From the NCBI RefSeq assembly GCF_002482975.1, contig NZ_DLHA01000019.1:10408-74407 (forward strand): a stretch of DNA of 64,000 nucleotides, written 5' to 3'. The stretch comes from Flavobacterium sp. UBA7680 (GTDB taxonomy: Bacteria > Bacteroidota > Bacteroidia > Flavobacteriales > Flavobacteriaceae). The notes under the pieces are model-generated. The model searched no databases. It was not told where the DNA came from and saw nothing but the letters and a program-made list of their open reading frames with translations. A program made the translations under genes and the position numbers. How positions within the stretch are numbered: the first letter of the stretch is position 1; every line of letters begins with the position of its first letter. Positions 17,321 to 26,010 of this stretch are shown here, in pieces.

Positions 17321-19623
17321 AGGATGTCATTAAAAATATTCAGAACAACGTTGATATTGACGGGATTTTCAGCTTCGTTTTAAATAATCTATATCGAAAT
17401 GGGCCCGTTTCTGTTACTGATATGGAAATTTTAACTTATTTATCATTATACCGTCCTGAAGAATTTAAAACTCATACTAATACCATATTAAATTATATGG
17501 CAATTTTTTATAAAGAGACAGAACGCAATACGCTAAAGGAAGTAGTATTTGGTCAATACAAGCGTTACATTATTGATACCTATCACAAATCATATACTCC
17601 AATTCAAGCCGATATTGTAAAAGGGATCAACTCGAATAAATGTTTTAGCTTTTCGGCGCCTACCAGCACAGGAAAGTCTCATGTATTTATGAATTTAATT
17701 CAAGATTGTAAAAATGATATCGTTGTAATTGTGCCTTCAAGGGCATTGATTAATGAATATTATTTAAGATTGAGCAGTGCAATTTTAAACAAGGAGGTTA
17801 ATATATTAACTTTTATTGACAAGATAAATACCAACTTTGCTACTAAAAATATTTTTATTGTTACCCCTGAGAGATGCAGGGAGCTATTTAGACAGAAAGA
17901 ATTATTCAATATTGATTTGTTCTTATTTGACGAAGCACAATTAAGCAATGAGGATTCTAAGCGTGGATTGTATTTTGACAGTATTGTACGACGATGCTAT
18001 AAAGCTTTTCCTGACTCTAAATTTGTTTTTGCTCATCCATTTGTAAAAAATCCTGAATCACAAATCGAAAAGAATCATTTTAATAGGGAAAGTTCCTATT
18101 CAATTCAATATACTCAGAAAAACGTAGGACAAATGTTTTTATGTAAAGATGCAAATTGGAATTTTTACCATTTTGGTATTGATACTGCAGTTATGGGAGC
18201 GAGAAAACAACTTGCAGACTTTGATCCAATCTCAAAAACAATAAAAAACGGAGGATCGGTTCTATTTTATGTGTCAAAAGCTAAAATTTATAAGGGAGGC
18301 ATATTAACCAATTTTAGCAGATATATTGACCTTTGTCCTGAGATTAAAGGTAGTAAAATTGATTCTTATATTGAACGGTTAAGCCACTATACAGGCGGTG
18401 AAACTTCGCCAAATAAAAGCCATTATTCATTACTTCTGGCTCTTTTAAAAAGAGGAATTGTCATTCATCACGGTTCTCTGCCACTGCAGACGCGGCTTAT
18501 AATTGAGGAATTTACAAAAGAAGGTCTATGCAAAATGTGTTTTGCAACATCCACCCTTGAGCAAGGAATTAATATGCCTTTCGATGTTGTATTTTTGGAC
18601 AGGATGGAAAAAAGCAAACCGCTTTCTGTAAAAAATTTAATAGGGCGCGCTGGAAGATCATCAATTGATTCAAAATTTGATTATGGCTACGTTATAGTTA
18701 ACTCACCATCGCGAATGGGAAATTTTAGATCCATAATGTTACAGGACGAGATACTGGATCGGGTATCTTCTCTGGAAAAATCAGATAAACATGATGAGGA
18801 TTTCAACGAATTTAAAGAGGCCATATTAAATGACACTTATTCTGATGAATATAACCTGTCTGAGAAAGATCTTGAAAAGTTAACTTCAATCAACATAGAG
18901 AAGATAATAAATGAGATATTAGATTCACTCTTTTACGGAAATAATTTAATTTCCCTATCAGATATTAATGAAGACAATAGTTTCAAAGTATTATTGTATG
19001 ACAGATTTGAAACACTATATTCTATTTATCTTGGACGCGATTTAGAACGTGGTGAAAGCAATGTATTAAATACCGCAATTAAAATAATTTTGTGGAAAAT
19101 CCATGAAAAAACCTTCAAGAATATCTGCTGGTACAGATATGCATATGCAAGTAAGTCACATGAGCGGGAGATTTTGAAAAAAAACGGGATGCTTACAGAC
19201 GATATAGAAGCCGCTTTTTTTACTGAATATAGCGACATACCCAACAAGAATCATCCAGTATATAGCTTGTTCCCGATTGGCACTAAAGCGAAAGATGTTT
19301 CTTACGATCTTATAATGTACGATACTTATGACTATATTGACAAACTTATCGGTTTTAAACTAAGTGATATTTATTATGCGGCACTTTTAAAATTCTATAA
19401 AAAAAATGGAGATGAAAGATCCAATAAACTAGCAAAATATATCAAATATGGAACAGATAACGATCGTCATATATGGATGTTAAGATATGGTCTTTCATTC
19501 GAAGATATCGAGATACTGGATGAACATATTGAGCGAATTGGCTCTGATCAAATTACATTTAAAAGTTCAATTATAAATGTTCCAGACATACAAAAAGAGT
19601 CTGTTCAAAGATTTTTAAATTAA
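17317..19623 (+). CDS. hamB: Hachiman helicase subunit HamB
   Basis: A 768-residue SF2 helicase of the type paired with HamA. Motifs in order: Q-like YTPIQADIV, Walker A APTSTGKS (Lys120), Ia VPSRALINEY, II DEAQ (205-208), IV-region HHGSLPLQTR, V ATSTLEQGINMP, VI LIGRAGRSS. The C-terminal 270 residues are unrecognised helical sequence. It overlaps hamA by 4 bases. Motifs are intact, so the helicase looks functional. Confidence 0.9.
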   Translation: MKDVIKNIQNNVDIDGIFSFVLNNLYRNGPVSVTDMEILTYLSLYRPEEFKTHTNTILNYMAIFYKETERNTLKEVVFGQYKRYIIDTYHKSYTPIQADIVKGINSNKCFSFSAPTSTGKSHVFMNLIQDCKNDIVVIVPSRALINEYYLRLSSAILNKEVNILTFIDKINTNFATKNIFIVTPERCRELFRQKELFNIDLFLFDEAQLSNEDSKRGLYFDSIVRRCYKAFPDSKFVFAHPFVKNPESQIEKNHFNRESSYSIQYTQKNVGQMFLCKDANWNFYHFGIDTAVMGARKQLADFDPISKTIKNGGSVLFYVSKAKIYKGGILTNFSRYIDLCPEIKGSKIDSYIERLSHYTGGETSPNKSHYSLLLALLKRGIVIHHGSLPLQTRLIIEEFTKEGLCKMCFATSTLEQGINMPFDVVFLDRMEKSKPLSVKNLIGRAGRSSIDSKFDYGYVIVNSPSRMGNFRSIMLQDEILDRVSSLEKSDKHDEDFNEFKEAILNDTYSDEYNLSEKDLEKLTSINIEKIINEILDSLFYGNNLISLSDINEDNSFKVLLYDRFETLYSIYLGRDLERGESNVLNTAIKIILWKIHEKTFKNICWYRYAYASKSHEREILKKNGMLTDDIEAAFFTEYSDIPNKNHPVYSLFPIGTKAKDVSYDLIMYDTYDYIDKLIGFKLSDIYYAALLKFYKKNGDERSNKLAKYIKYGTDNDRHIWMLRYGLSFEDIEILDEHIERIGSDQITFKSSIINVPDIQKESVQRFLN

Positions 19624-19635
19624 TAAACTAAATAT

Positions 19636-20175
19636 ATGCTTGAAATTTTAAATAAAGCAATTGGCTTTATAAATACCTACGGATTGGCGTCAGTTATAAT
19701 ATTAATGATTATTGCTCTGTATAAAATTTACGTATCAAGAATAAATTTGTGGGCCAAAAGAGAGGAATACTATAAAATTATGCTAAATAATTTAGGAAGG
19801 TGGAGTGAAGGGCTTTCTATAGGCCTAGAATATTTTATAGAGCCTGGCTCAGAATATAGTAATGATTATAGAGATAGTTATAATTGCAAAAAATGTAATG
19901 AGAATAGTATCCCAGCACGGCAAGAACTCAAAGATAATATGCATTTCGGTCGTCTTTTTTTATCTGTAGCAGCTACAGAAAGTATTGATGAATTGTTAAG
20001 TGAGGAATGGCACCTGTCCAATTTTGGTTCAATTTGTGAAAAGGACTATTTAGAATCTACTCTGAAAATTGTAACCAAGACTTATGAATTGATTCTAAAA
20101 GATGCGAGAAATGATTTGAAAAAGTCGCATACTAGGGAATTAATAACTGGGCTATTTAATAGCTCGTCAAATTAA
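19636..20175 (+). CDS. Membrane-anchored protein following hamB, 179 aa
   Basis: It starts 13 bases after hamB on the same strand, so it is probably cotranscribed. One N-terminal membrane segment (about residues 13-33, TYGLASVIILMIIALYKIYV) precedes a soluble helical part with a CxxC (CKKC, near residue 84). I recognise no family. Classical Hachiman has two genes; this could be a third, membrane-linked component, an immunity or unrelated passenger gene. Its layout resembles the single-membrane-segment protein at 23470. Confidence 0.6.
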   Translation: MLEILNKAIGFINTYGLASVIILMIIALYKIYVSRINLWAKREEYYKIMLNNLGRWSEGLSIGLEYFIEPGSEYSNDYRDSYNCKKCNENSIPARQELKDNMHFGRLFLSVAATESIDELLSEEWHLSNFGSICEKDYLESTLKIVTKTYELILKDARNDLKKSHTRELITGLFNSSSN

Positions 20176-20221
20176 ATTATCTTATTATTAACTCGCTTAA
20201 AAAGCGTACTGAAAACGACAC

Positions 20222-20956
20222 GTGAATCTACTTGATACAAATACCAAAATTGAAAATAACCTAAAGCAAATTGAATTTTATCAATCGCTTTATCAAAAAA
20301 TACAGAGCAAGTTTTCATTCTTAATTGTTGTATATTCATTTATTGGACTTTACATTGTTGAAATAATCAAATTTCCATTTAGAAAGTTTGATTACACTTA
20401 TGTAATTTTTAGTATTATATTTATAATAACCTTGGCAATTTCATTATACCGAACGTATTGTTTAGTTCAGCCTGAAAATGTTTCATATTTAAATGAGCCA
20501 AAGTATTTTTACAATGATATTCTGAATGATTATCAAGAGAAATTAAGAACAGATGATGAAGAAATTCTGAACGAATATTTAAAAGTTACCTACCTATTAG
20601 AACTTGAGGATGTGTTAGAAAATAACACGAAAGTATATCGAAAGAAAAGTAATGATTTTTATAAAGTGTTTAAAGTACTAATTCCAACTTTAATTCTTTA
20701 TCTAGGCTTATCAAGTTTTGTAATAATTCAAAAAAAGGAAGAACAAAACAGTATTTCAATTCAAAACTATAAAGAGATTTTAAATTATATAATAGAAAAA
20801 AATATGAGTGAAGATAAAAAGCCTGCTGATAAAAAGGTTGAAAAACCTAAAATCGACCTTAAAATGGTCATAAAAACAGCACCAATAGTTGTAAAAGAAA
20901 GTGTAATGCTGAATAAACATATTAGTGATAGCAAAGATAAGGGTAAGAAAAAGTAG
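20222..20956 (+). CDS. Membrane protein with three predicted transmembrane segments, 244 aa
   Basis: Begins at a GTG (20222) with a charged helix, then membrane segments around residues 32-52, 62-80 and 152-172, and a Lys-rich tail (SEDKKPADKKVEKPK). The arrangement recalls small membrane effectors of defence systems, such as SLATT-like proteins, but I see no defining motif. A degenerate CTCGCTTAAAAAGCG...GAAAACG just upstream may be an eroded attC right end, so the gene could be the first unit of the plus-strand array. The start codon is uncertain. Confidence 0.55.
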   Translation: MNLLDTNTKIENNLKQIEFYQSLYQKIQSKFSFLIVVYSFIGLYIVEIIKFPFRKFDYTYVIFSIIFIITLAISLYRTYCLVQPENVSYLNEPKYFYNDILNDYQEKLRTDDEEILNEYLKVTYLLELEDVLENNTKVYRKKSNDFYKVFKVLIPTLILYLGLSSFVIIQKKEEQNSISIQNYKEILNYIIEKNMSEDKKPADKKVEKPKIDLKMVIKTAPIVVKESVMLNKHISDSKDKGKKK

Positions 20957-21257
20957 TTGACATAGTTTGCATTTTGAACTGTGCTTTAATAAGCAGTCAG
21001 GAAGAAAAGCAGTGGACATCGTTATGAATTCGAAAAACAGTCCTCTAAACCTAGTTATTACTGTAGAAAAAGCCCGCTAGAATTAATTAACGAAGCCACT
21101 GCTGTACAGCTGAAAAGATTTGGTATTTATTCTTATATTCGCCTAAAAATCTTACTAATACACAAAGCCAGCTAGAAAAATCCGTATTGTCGCCATTGTA
21201 TGTCTAATATAAATTAGCCAGCGGCGAGTGTATAAAGACAATAACAAATAGAAAACG
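20957..21257 (+). repeat. Intergenic with direct repeat copy B (20991-21037) and weak attC-like element (about 21090-21200)
   Basis: Copy B (AAGCAGTCAGGAAGAAAAGC...) pairs with 16192-16238. Downstream, GCCACTGCTGTACAGC and AAAAGATTTGGTATTTA resemble the left arms at 23953 and 25858, and ACACAAAGCCAGCTAG loosely resembles a right arm. No clean CGTTAGG core is present, so this is a degraded or divergent site. Confidence 0.4.
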
Positions 21258-22466
21258 ATGAGCGAGTTATTCAGAAAATATTATTTAGGTGATTTTGTAA
21301 ATGAATACAGAAAATCGCTTTTTGAACGAATTGACAAATTGGAAATAACTGATAATACAAATATTTCCGAACTTGTTGAAATACTAAAATCTGAATTCAC
21401 TATTTATCCAATTGTTATAGGGCAGCCAGAACCTTCACCACCTAGAGAAACAACCAAACAAATGTACAATGATTGGGGCCAATTGTATAACCAAAAAGTT
21501 CTCGAGATTACTGTTACGATTCCATTTGAAGGCAACTATAACTTGTTTTATTGTATACCGTCACGATCCACGATAGTATATCTTGAGGATAATGTTGTCA
21601 TTGGTCAGTCTAATATTAAGGCGATAATCACATTGACGCAGTTTGACCAGAACGCTTATTTTTCAGAAGTAAATGAAATTATCAGCACTGTAAGCACAAA
21701 CTTACCTACAATAAATGCTGAAACTAAACCTTGGAATGACAGACTTGAAAATTTAATTCAGCAAGCCTTAGAAAACAGAAAAGGAATTGTGTCAAAGAAG
21801 TTTGATTTTATGGAAAAAATTGGATTGAAAGTTAATCCAAAATCTACAGAATATTTAGTGCCGCCAACTATTACAAAAAAAGCAATTCCAACCCCGGCGA
21901 CAGAAACAAGTAAAACAGTAGCAAAAGAAAAAGTTCCGATACTTCAACAAGAAGTTTATACAGATATTAGAGAAGTTTTATATAATGTCGGAAAAGCAAT
22001 TGAACGAAAACCTTCATTATACAAGGATAAGTATGAAGAGGATTTACGAGATATTTTCTTGTTGTTTCTTGAAACAAGATATGAAGCTACAGCCGGTATT
22101 GGCGAAGCTTTCAATAAAAAAGGGAAGACAGACATTCTTCTCAAGTACGCAAAAGACGGAACTAATCTCTTTGTTGCCGAATGCAAGTTTTGGAAAGGAC
22201 AAAAAAAATTAACTGAAGGCATAGACCAATTATTAGGTTACTTGACACATAGAGACACTAAAACAGCATTAATATTTTTTGTAGACCAAAAAGAAATGAC
22301 AACTGTTGTAAGCACAATAAAAACTGAAATTATTAAGCACGAAAATTATAGCAGACATATCAAGGACACATATGAACATTCCATTAATTACGAATTTACT
22401 TTACCTGACGATAACGACAAGAAAATTCAAGTCGAAGTAATGCTTTTTCACTTTCCTAAAGTATAA
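21258..22466 (+). CDS. PD-(D/E)xK-type nuclease-like protein, 402 aa
   Basis: The N-terminal ~200 residues are unrecognised. A Pro/Thr-rich linker (TKKAIPTPATETSK) leads to a C-terminal domain of about 170 residues with GKTDILLKY then FVAECKFWKG, the D...ExK core of restriction-endonuclease-like folds, and EGIDQLLGYLTHRDTKTAL behind it. A defence or recombination nuclease is plausible. It is the first well-defined plus-strand cassette and is followed by a full attC-like site. Confidence 0.65.
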   Translation: MSELFRKYYLGDFVNEYRKSLFERIDKLEITDNTNISELVEILKSEFTIYPIVIGQPEPSPPRETTKQMYNDWGQLYNQKVLEITVTIPFEGNYNLFYCIPSRSTIVYLEDNVVIGQSNIKAIITLTQFDQNAYFSEVNEIISTVSTNLPTINAETKPWNDRLENLIQQALENRKGIVSKKFDFMEKIGLKVNPKSTEYLVPPTITKKAIPTPATETSKTVAKEKVPILQQEVYTDIREVLYNVGKAIERKPSLYKDKYEEDLRDIFLLFLETRYEATAGIGEAFNKKGKTDILLKYAKDGTNLFVAECKFWKGQKKLTEGIDQLLGYLTHRDTKTALIFFVDQKEMTTVVSTIKTEIIKHENYSRHIKDTYEHSINYEFTLPDDNDKKIQVEVMLFHFPKV

Positions 22467-22477
22467 TGAATAAAACA

Positions 22478-22620
22478 CCGAGCCCCTACCAGATACTACA
22501 AAGGATTTGGGCATTTGATTTAAATGGAAAGTTGGGTTTGTATTTGGAAGATTTGGGTTTAACCGAAAAATGCCGCATCTTTATTCCCCAAACCCGCCAA
22601 GCTCCAGAACGTTAGGGGTG
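22478..22620 (+). repeat. attC-like cassette-end palindrome
   Basis: Outer arms CCCCTA (22483-22488) and TAGGGG (22613-22618) are complementary. Inner arms GGATTTGGGC and CCCCAAACCCGCC also pair. Between them is the shared block TTTAACCGAAAAATGCCGC. The right end CCAGAAC then GTTAGGG (from 22611) fits the integron GTTRRR core. Confidence 0.65.
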
Positions 22621-22654
22621 ATATCCCGTGTTGACAATAAAAATTTATTTTAAA

Positions 22655-23374
22655 ATGAAGTATAAATTAAACAAAAAAGAGTTAGTTTTTATTAGTGTAG
22701 CTATTTGTTTAATAGCATTTTTATTTCCTTGGTTATTTATTGAAAAGGGAAATATCCTTTCCGTTCTTTCTACCGCATTTACAGCACTTGGGGCTGTAGC
22801 GACAGTTTTCACACTTTTTATTGCATTATCATTATATCAAAAATTTGGATTGGAATCACGCTTTAAAGAAAAACAAACAAATAAAGTATTTGAGCTAATT
22901 AATCATCTAAAAGGAAGGGTTTTATATTTAAAAACTACAAAATTTGAATATTTCTTGAGATTTAAAGTTGACGATATAAAAAGATTAGAAATAGAACCAT
23001 TTTATAATTATATGAAAGGAAAAACCATTATAATTAAACGATCAGGTTTTGAAAAATTCACCAAAAACATTTTGGCACTTCAGTCCAGTTATTGGTTACC
23101 GCCAGAAATTGAATCTAAATTAAAATTTTTAGACATTGCTGGCTACCTTTCGAATGTTGAAAATGCAAATGACGAGCAATATGCGAGATTAGATTTTGGT
23201 TCTCCAAAAGACGAAGAATATGTTGCTACTTTTCCTAATCAATTTTCTGTAGAAGAATTTATTAAAAATAAAAATGAACTTATTATGGAAATTGAAAAAT
23301 GGTTATCAAAACATTCTGAAATTAAAGTCAATCTAAAAATGGATATTGGTGAAATTGAATTAAAGGAAAATTGA
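22655..23374 (+). CDS. Membrane-anchored protein, 239 aa
   Basis: Two membrane segments near the N-terminus (about residues 10-30 LVFISVAICLIAFLFPWLF and 36-62) precede a soluble domain of about 170 residues of helices and Lys/Glu-rich strands. I recognise no family. The ATG at 22655 is chosen over a GTG at 22628 that lies within the end of the attC-like site. It shares a cassette-like interval with the next gene, as no attC-like site separates them. Confidence 0.55.
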   Translation: MKYKLNKKELVFISVAICLIAFLFPWLFIEKGNILSVLSTAFTALGAVATVFTLFIALSLYQKFGLESRFKEKQTNKVFELINHLKGRVLYLKTTKFEYFLRFKVDDIKRLEIEPFYNYMKGKTIIIKRSGFEKFTKNILALQSSYWLPPEIESKLKFLDIAGYLSNVENANDEQYARLDFGSPKDEEYVATFPNQFSVEEFIKNKNELIMEIEKWLSKHSEIKVNLKMDIGEIELKEN

Positions 23375-23469
23375 TGCCACCGCAGTTGATGGCAATTCAA
23401 AAAAAGAAAGAAAAAATTGAAATTTGTTTAAAAAATTTAATTCACATTTAATTCAGAATAAATTAAAGG

Positions 23470-23946
23470 ATGACAGAAATTCCATATAAAGAAATATCAC
23501 TATTAATTTTAGGTACATTAAGTACATTTTTGATTTGGAGAATTCAGTATCAAAAGGATAAAATTAAGAATATTGAAAGCCAACTTTCAGATAGAAAATA
23601 CAAAATGTATTCAGAACTTATTTACTTAATTTTTGACATAACTAATGCTGAAAAATTAGGCGAAGAAATAACTCAACAAGATATATTAAAACGAATTTTA
23701 GGTATTAAAAGAGATATGTTTTTATATGCCCCAGATGAAATGTTCAAAACATTTACAAATTGGACACTTGATCTCAAAAATCAGACAAATGGGACAAGAC
23801 ATTTTAAAACATATTTTGAGTTAATGAAATTAGCAAGAAAAGATATGGGGCAAATAAAAACAAAAATAAAGTTAGACGATTTTATGCTTTTTTATATGCA
23901 AGATGAATTAGCATATAAAGAATTTAAAAGAATAAATGGTTGGTAA
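23470..23946 (+). CDS. Single-membrane-segment protein, 158 aa
   Basis: One N-terminal membrane segment (about residues 7-24, EISLLILGTLSTFLIWRI) is followed by a helical cytoplasmic domain (KYKMYSELIYLIFDITNAE and later LARKDMGQIKTKIKLDDF). No family recognised. It is the second gene between the attC-like sites at 22478 and 23950, 95 bases after its neighbour. Confidence 0.5.
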   Translation: MTEIPYKEISLLILGTLSTFLIWRIQYQKDKIKNIESQLSDRKYKMYSELIYLIFDITNAEKLGEEITQQDILKRILGIKRDMFLYAPDEMFKTFTNWTLDLKNQTNGTRHFKTYFELMKLARKDMGQIKTKIKLDDFMLFYMQDELAYKEFKRINGW

Positions 23947-23949
23947 AAA

Positions 23950-24095
23950 GAACTGCCACCCAAAGCCGCGACAAGAGATTTGGGTATTTAGCTTAATTTA
24001 AAATGGATTGTACTTGGGAAATTTGTACATAATGAAAAAACTCTCATCTTTACTCCCAAACCTAGCGTAGTGCCAGTAGGTTGCTAGCTATTGTA
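23950..24095 (+). repeat. attC-like cassette-end palindrome
   Basis: Left arm GCCGCGACAAGAGATTTGGG (23965-23984), right arm CTCCCAAACCTAGCGTAGTG then CCAGTAG and GTTGCTAGC (24080-24088). The left end CCACCC matches the complement of GGGTG, which opens this interval at 22615. Confidence 0.6.
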
Positions 24096-24124
24096 AAAAA
24101 CCTTGAAATTAATAACATTCTCCG

Positions 24125-25033
24125 ATGAAAGTATTATATATATTATTTTTTATCATTCTTATTGCTTGTAATTCCAAAGAAACTAATCTTAAAAATAAAA
24201 CAGCAATTATTGACTCCATATCAACAGATAACACTAACTCTCTTGGTACAAAATTATTTTTAGATTTCCGCAAAAATATGTCCCCAGAAGAATATTTCAA
24301 GTGTGTTAATAATTTAGTTCAGCAAAAAAAAATATCTAGTGAAAGTGGTTCTCAATATTACTTAACAGGGGATTGTAAAACATTCCTAAAACCAGTTTTT
24401 GAAAATAATATTTTAAAGCGAATTGAACTTGGAGGAATTGAATGTATATATCCGCAATATGTTAAGAAGTATGGAATTCCAAATATGATTTCCAAAAACC
24501 TTACTGAAGAATACATAGAAAACAATCCTGATTACAATCCACAATTCTTTTACGTAGATGAAAAAAAACAAACTATAAAATTACCATCCGCTTTTACTGA
24601 TAATGCACAAAAAATTAAGCCAGGCGAAAAAATTCTTTTACAAAATAATCAAATGACAAAAGTACTTGTTAAAGATAAGATTGAAATTTTAAGAGATTCA
24701 ATAGCAATAATAATTGAACAAGAATTTTCTGAAAATCCCATTGGAAATTTCGAATCCTATTCTTTGTCTGAAAGTCCTGAAATATTAGAATATCAGAAAA
24801 GTGAAATTGGTAAGAAAAATATGGGGATGTTCGGTATTGAAAACAAGTTCATACAGTCAAATTCTAAACTTAAACATGTAATAAGAAATCCATTTTTGTT
24901 AACAAAAATAATTTATATCGCACGTGAAGATTATGTTACTGAAAAACAAAAATCAGATACTAATGAGAAGTTACAGCAAGTAAAGGAAAAAGAAAAGGTG
25001 AAACGTAATTCAAATGTGACTAATGAAATATAA
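24125..25033 (+). CDS. Lipoprotein, unknown function, 302 aa
   Basis: Signal MKVLYILFFIILIAC with Cys15 as probable lipidation site. The mature part is soluble with no domain I recognise; a stretch with SPEEYFKCVNNLVQQKK and a C-terminal Lys/Glu-rich tail can be seen. It is a single-gene cassette: GTTGCTAGC at 24080 is complementary at 7 of 9 positions to GCTGGTAAC at 25042. Confidence 0.55.
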   Translation: MKVLYILFFIILIACNSKETNLKNKTAIIDSISTDNTNSLGTKLFLDFRKNMSPEEYFKCVNNLVQQKKISSESGSQYYLTGDCKTFLKPVFENNILKRIELGGIECIYPQYVKKYGIPNMISKNLTEEYIENNPDYNPQFFYVDEKKQTIKLPSAFTDNAQKIKPGEKILLQNNQMTKVLVKDKIEILRDSIAIIIEQEFSENPIGNFESYSLSESPEILEYQKSEIGKKNMGMFGIENKFIQSNSKLKHVIRNPFLLTKIIYIAREDYVTEKQKSDTNEKLQQVKEKEKVKRNSNVTNEI

Positions 25034-25034
25034 A

Positions 25035-25080
25035 AACAACAGCTGGTAACAGCTATTACAACATTAGCGGTAATGCAAAA
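25035..25080 (+). repeat. Short attC-like element
   Basis: A compact version lacking the long spacer: ACAGCTGGTAACAGC, TATTACAAC, then ATTAGCGGTAATGC. TTAGCGGTAATGC at 25064-25076 is the reverse complement at 12 of 13 positions of GCTTTACCGCTAA at 25844-25856, bracketing the next gene. Confidence 0.55.
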
Positions 25081-25104
25081 ACAGCACTCAATTTAAATTC
25101 AACT

Positions 25105-25842
25105 ATGGAAAATAATTACGAAAATTTCCTTCAAGAATATAACTTATTTCAAGCGAATAGAGAAATACTTCGAAATAGAATATTTGATAATTTTGAAAAT
25201 GAAATCGAATTAGAAAGACTTCAGAGAATTTTTTATGAGTATCAAAATTTAGACGTTAAAATAAGGTTGGCTTTTGGCATTAGAGAAATAAGACTAAATA
25301 ATTTCTTTGTTTCTGATAAAGAAAATGATTTAAAACTTTGTCATTTACTATATTATAAATTAGCTGACCTTTGGTTTGCTTATGAAACTTACATAAAATT
25401 TTATACGGAAACGGTTGGTGCATCAAAAAACAAAATCGAATGGATAGATAGTATTATTCATTTAAATTATGCTCAATCAATCGAAATTTCTCATTCGCTA
25501 GAGTTAATACAAGAAAAACTAAGTGAGATATATTCTATCCAAGCAAAAAGAGAATTGCTAATAGAATATTTAAATTATTCTTTAGAAAACTCAATTCATG
25601 GTCAACGAAGAAGATTAATTGAAATTATTGAGAAAGTAGAAAACTCACAGTTTAACTTAACAAATAACGAAATTTTGACGATTATTTATGCAGTACGGAA
25701 TAACTTTGTTCATAATGGAGAAACAACTGTTGTTCCTGAAATATTTGGTTATCAAAACAAAGTAGAACTTCTTAAAATTTTATATCCATATTTAGCGGTT
25801 TTTACTTTGAAAATAAGCAATTTGACTTTCGCAAGAGTATAA
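25105..25842 (+). CDS. HEPN-like protein, 245 aa
   Basis: All-helical soluble protein. Near residue 202 it reads AVRNNFVHNGET, a good Rx4H HEPN signature with the usual Asn next to Arg. HEPN proteins are typically metal-independent RNases used as toxins or defence effectors. No antitoxin is visible. It is the best-bounded cassette of the window, enclosed by a 13-bp inverted repeat (25064-25076 and 25844-25856). Confidence 0.6.
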   Translation: MENNYENFLQEYNLFQANREILRNRIFDNFENEIELERLQRIFYEYQNLDVKIRLAFGIREIRLNNFFVSDKENDLKLCHLLYYKLADLWFAYETYIKFYTETVGASKNKIEWIDSIIHLNYAQSIEISHSLELIQEKLSEIYSIQAKRELLIEYLNYSLENSIHGQRRRLIEIIEKVENSQFNLTNNEILTIIYAVRNNFVHNGETTVVPEIFGYQNKVELLKILYPYLAVFTLKISNLTFARV

Positions 25843-25843
25843 T

Positions 25844-25990
25844 GCTTTACCGCTAAAAGCCACTACAACGGATTTGTGCATTGTGCTTAATGGTAAAATG
25901 TTTTTTGTATTTTGTAGTTTTGGCATAACCGAAAGACTACGCATTTTTTAATCCAAAACCCGCTATAGTGCCATAGCGTTAGGTACAATG
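25844..25990 (+). repeat. attC-like cassette-end palindrome
   Basis: Left GCCACTACAACGGATTTGTG (25859-25878) pairs imperfectly with CCAAAACCCGCTATAGTGCC (25953-25972). The shared block CATAACCGAAAGACTACGC lies before the right arm. The core is GTTAGGT at 25978-25984. The opening GCTTTACCGCTAA belongs to the preceding cassette. Confidence 0.65.
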
Positions 25991-26010
25991 GCAAAAAAAC
26001 GAATTTATAA

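Noticed and set aside
13500..21257. Integron integrase between the cassette arms
   Set aside because: No tyrosine-recombinase R...HxxR...Y pattern was found in any frame of the centre; only ssb, DUF932, Hachiman and membrane proteins.
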